Positions 62,641 through 64,000 of a stretch of 64,000 nucleotides of DNA are shown one piece after another (position 1 is the stretch's first letter; the number at the start of each line of letters is the position of its first letter). A model generated the notes under the pieces. The model was not told where the DNA came from. It ran no database searches and saw only the letters and a list, made by a program, of their open reading frames with translations. The stretch is from Marsupella aquatica (Eukaryota > Marchantiophyta): assembly GCA_973895155.1 (NCBI GenBank), contig OZ316895.1, forward strand, positions 9,796,001 through 9,860,000, read 5' to 3'. Position numbers and translations under genes: made by a program.

Positions 62641-64000
62641 GCTTGTGGATCATTCACGCCTAGGTGCCATTACATAAACGGACGAAACCAAAAAGAGCGG
62701 CATTGAGTATTATAGTGTTAGATGTGGAGATTTAACAATGTTGTTATTGGGGATCCATGTGTGTGTAAGATGTTGAAGCTAATAAGTGGGTCCCAAGTCA
62801 ACTTTTAGCACAATCAAACTTGATAAGCCAGACAGGAGCACCATGAGCCCTATCAAGATGCCCTATAGAGCATCCCAAATGGCGGTTGAGACCAGAAGTT
62901 ATGTCTAGGACAAGATTCAGTACCTCTTATGGGACCACTCCTGGGACCCAAGTTGGGCGCCAAAAATACAAGGTCAATACTGGCCTAGGGGTGCAGGTCC
63001 CCAACAACATACATGAGAGGAATATGACATGAACACACCTGCACCATGTTGAAGCAAACCAAGGTGGAAAACAATTTGGAGGTTGGCTGGTTTCCACACC
63101 AAAGGACATATACCTCACCAGCACCTGGACCTTTGAAGACTGGTTCTTGACGAAGAGTAAGGAGAGTCCACTGTGCCTGGAATTGACTGTCACCACACAA
63201 TTGGGGATGTGTGAGCGAGTGTGTGAGCACCGACCATGCCTGGACCACGGGAGCAAGAGACAATTGGGAACACTCAGACTGCGTATGGACAGACCAGCGT
63301 AGCTCATGCCCGGCCGTACTCAACGGGGCTTAGTGGCCACACACTATGCCTGGCCCTTGAGCAGCCAAAGGTGAGTCGGACCAGTGTGGGCATTGTCCTC
63401 ACCTTGACCCAAAGAGAGCTGGTTTGCCACAAAGGTATTCCAAGAAGAAGTGTGATATGTTGTCTAGGGCTTGAGGCTAGTTAATTCAAGTTGACTTGTG
63501 AATATTTGCATTTAGCTCTACTTGTCAACTGAGTTTTGGCTGCCTAAGACACTACCTATCATAGAACTCAAAACATGGAGGAAACCTGAGAGCCCAAGAC
63601 TGATAGCATGGGCCATTTTCTAGTTGTGCCTTTTATTTCTGGGGTCCACCAGACTCCCGAGGCCAAGTGATGGGCTCCAACTTAGCATCAACTTGCAGGC
63701 TTGAGAGAGGTCTGCTTGCAAAAGGAAGACTACATGGAGCACTGCCAATCCCTTGTCATCTAATGAATGATGCAGGAAAACTAAATGGAGCACAGCCAAA
63801 TCCCTTGTCATCTAATGAATGATGCAAATGAATATATTAACAAGATTCACTATCTAATATCTATCAAAACCGTGGCCAAGGGAATGGGCTTGGAAAAAAT
63901 CAATGAAACAAAACACCATGTTGAGCTTGACTCTAATGTGACTTGTGAATGATTTGTGAGGTGGAATGACTAAGAGGTGTAGAATAAGTGGGAGGCTTAG
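62641..64000. other. Intergenic region to the window end
   Basis: No gene recognised. A 51-bp period duplication (atggagcac, cccttgtcatctaatgaatg) lies at 63734-63828. Confidence 0.45.

Noticed and set aside
62031-62657. 208-codon minus-strand frame
   Set aside because: Lies in the G-rich block where several frames are open on both strands; Cys/Pro/Leu-rich with no motif.
62945-62980. LTR/primer-site-like string agttgggcgccaaaaa
   Set aside because: Resembles phrases near some plant LTRs, but no paired repeat, TSD or retroelement coding sequence is nearby.

Overview
This window is nuclear DNA of a plant, most likely a seed-free land plant such as a moss or other bryophyte. It has intron-rich genes with GT-AG introns, several of them matching plant gene families: a poly(A)-binding protein with four RRMs and an MLLE domain, a FLK/PEPPER-type triple-KH protein, a plant-type JmjC oxygenase and SDF2. 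It also carries a Ty1/copia retrotransposon, long AT-rich intergenic DNA and decayed tandem repeats. The main hint for a lineage with motile, centriole-bearing sperm is an intronless gene at 1462-2946 (-) that looks like TEDC1, a centriole protein expected to be missing from flowering plants. The species cannot be read from the sequence.

Layout. 1462-2946 (-): TEDC1-like gene. 6681-10697 (-): complete nine-exon poly(A)-binding protein gene, 665 aa. 10698-20195: long intergenic stretch with a 45-nt palindrome (11864-11908) and a decayed tandem array (14412-15335). 20196-24364 (+): six-exon ubiquitin-specific protease, 815 aa, with a long disordered N-terminus. 25648-29067 (-): six-exon triple-KH RNA-binding protein, about 464 aa, convergent with the protease. 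29455-29925: relic of a LINE reverse transcriptase. 30523-37546: full-length copia element with identical 109-bp LTRs, a 5-bp target-site duplication, a very long untranslated leader and a gag-pol frame broken by one frameshift and one stop. 38635-45493 (+): JmjC (JMJ31-like) oxygenase in about 13 exons, including a 21-bp microexon. 47370-49842 (-): six-exon SDF2-like MIR-domain protein, 297 aa, with a tandemly duplicated 3' end. 50230-50580: 78-bp tandem repeats. 54753-57366 (-): two-exon lysine-rich protein of unknown function, 796 aa, with a perfect 19-bp hairpin in its intron. 57367-64000: no convincing gene; it includes a G-rich block at 61566-62640 that is open in several frames by composition.

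The genes do not form a pathway. Most are housekeeping or regulatory (mRNA poly(A) binding, RNA regulation, deubiquitination, protein or RNA hydroxylation or demethylation, ER folding). TEDC1 would act in male-gamete centriole assembly. Exon boundaries were placed by hand from reading frame, splice dinucleotides and family conservation; all internal phases are consistent. The least certain points are the KH gene exon 4 acceptor, the JmjC microexon and 3' end, and the start codons of SDF2 and TEDC1.
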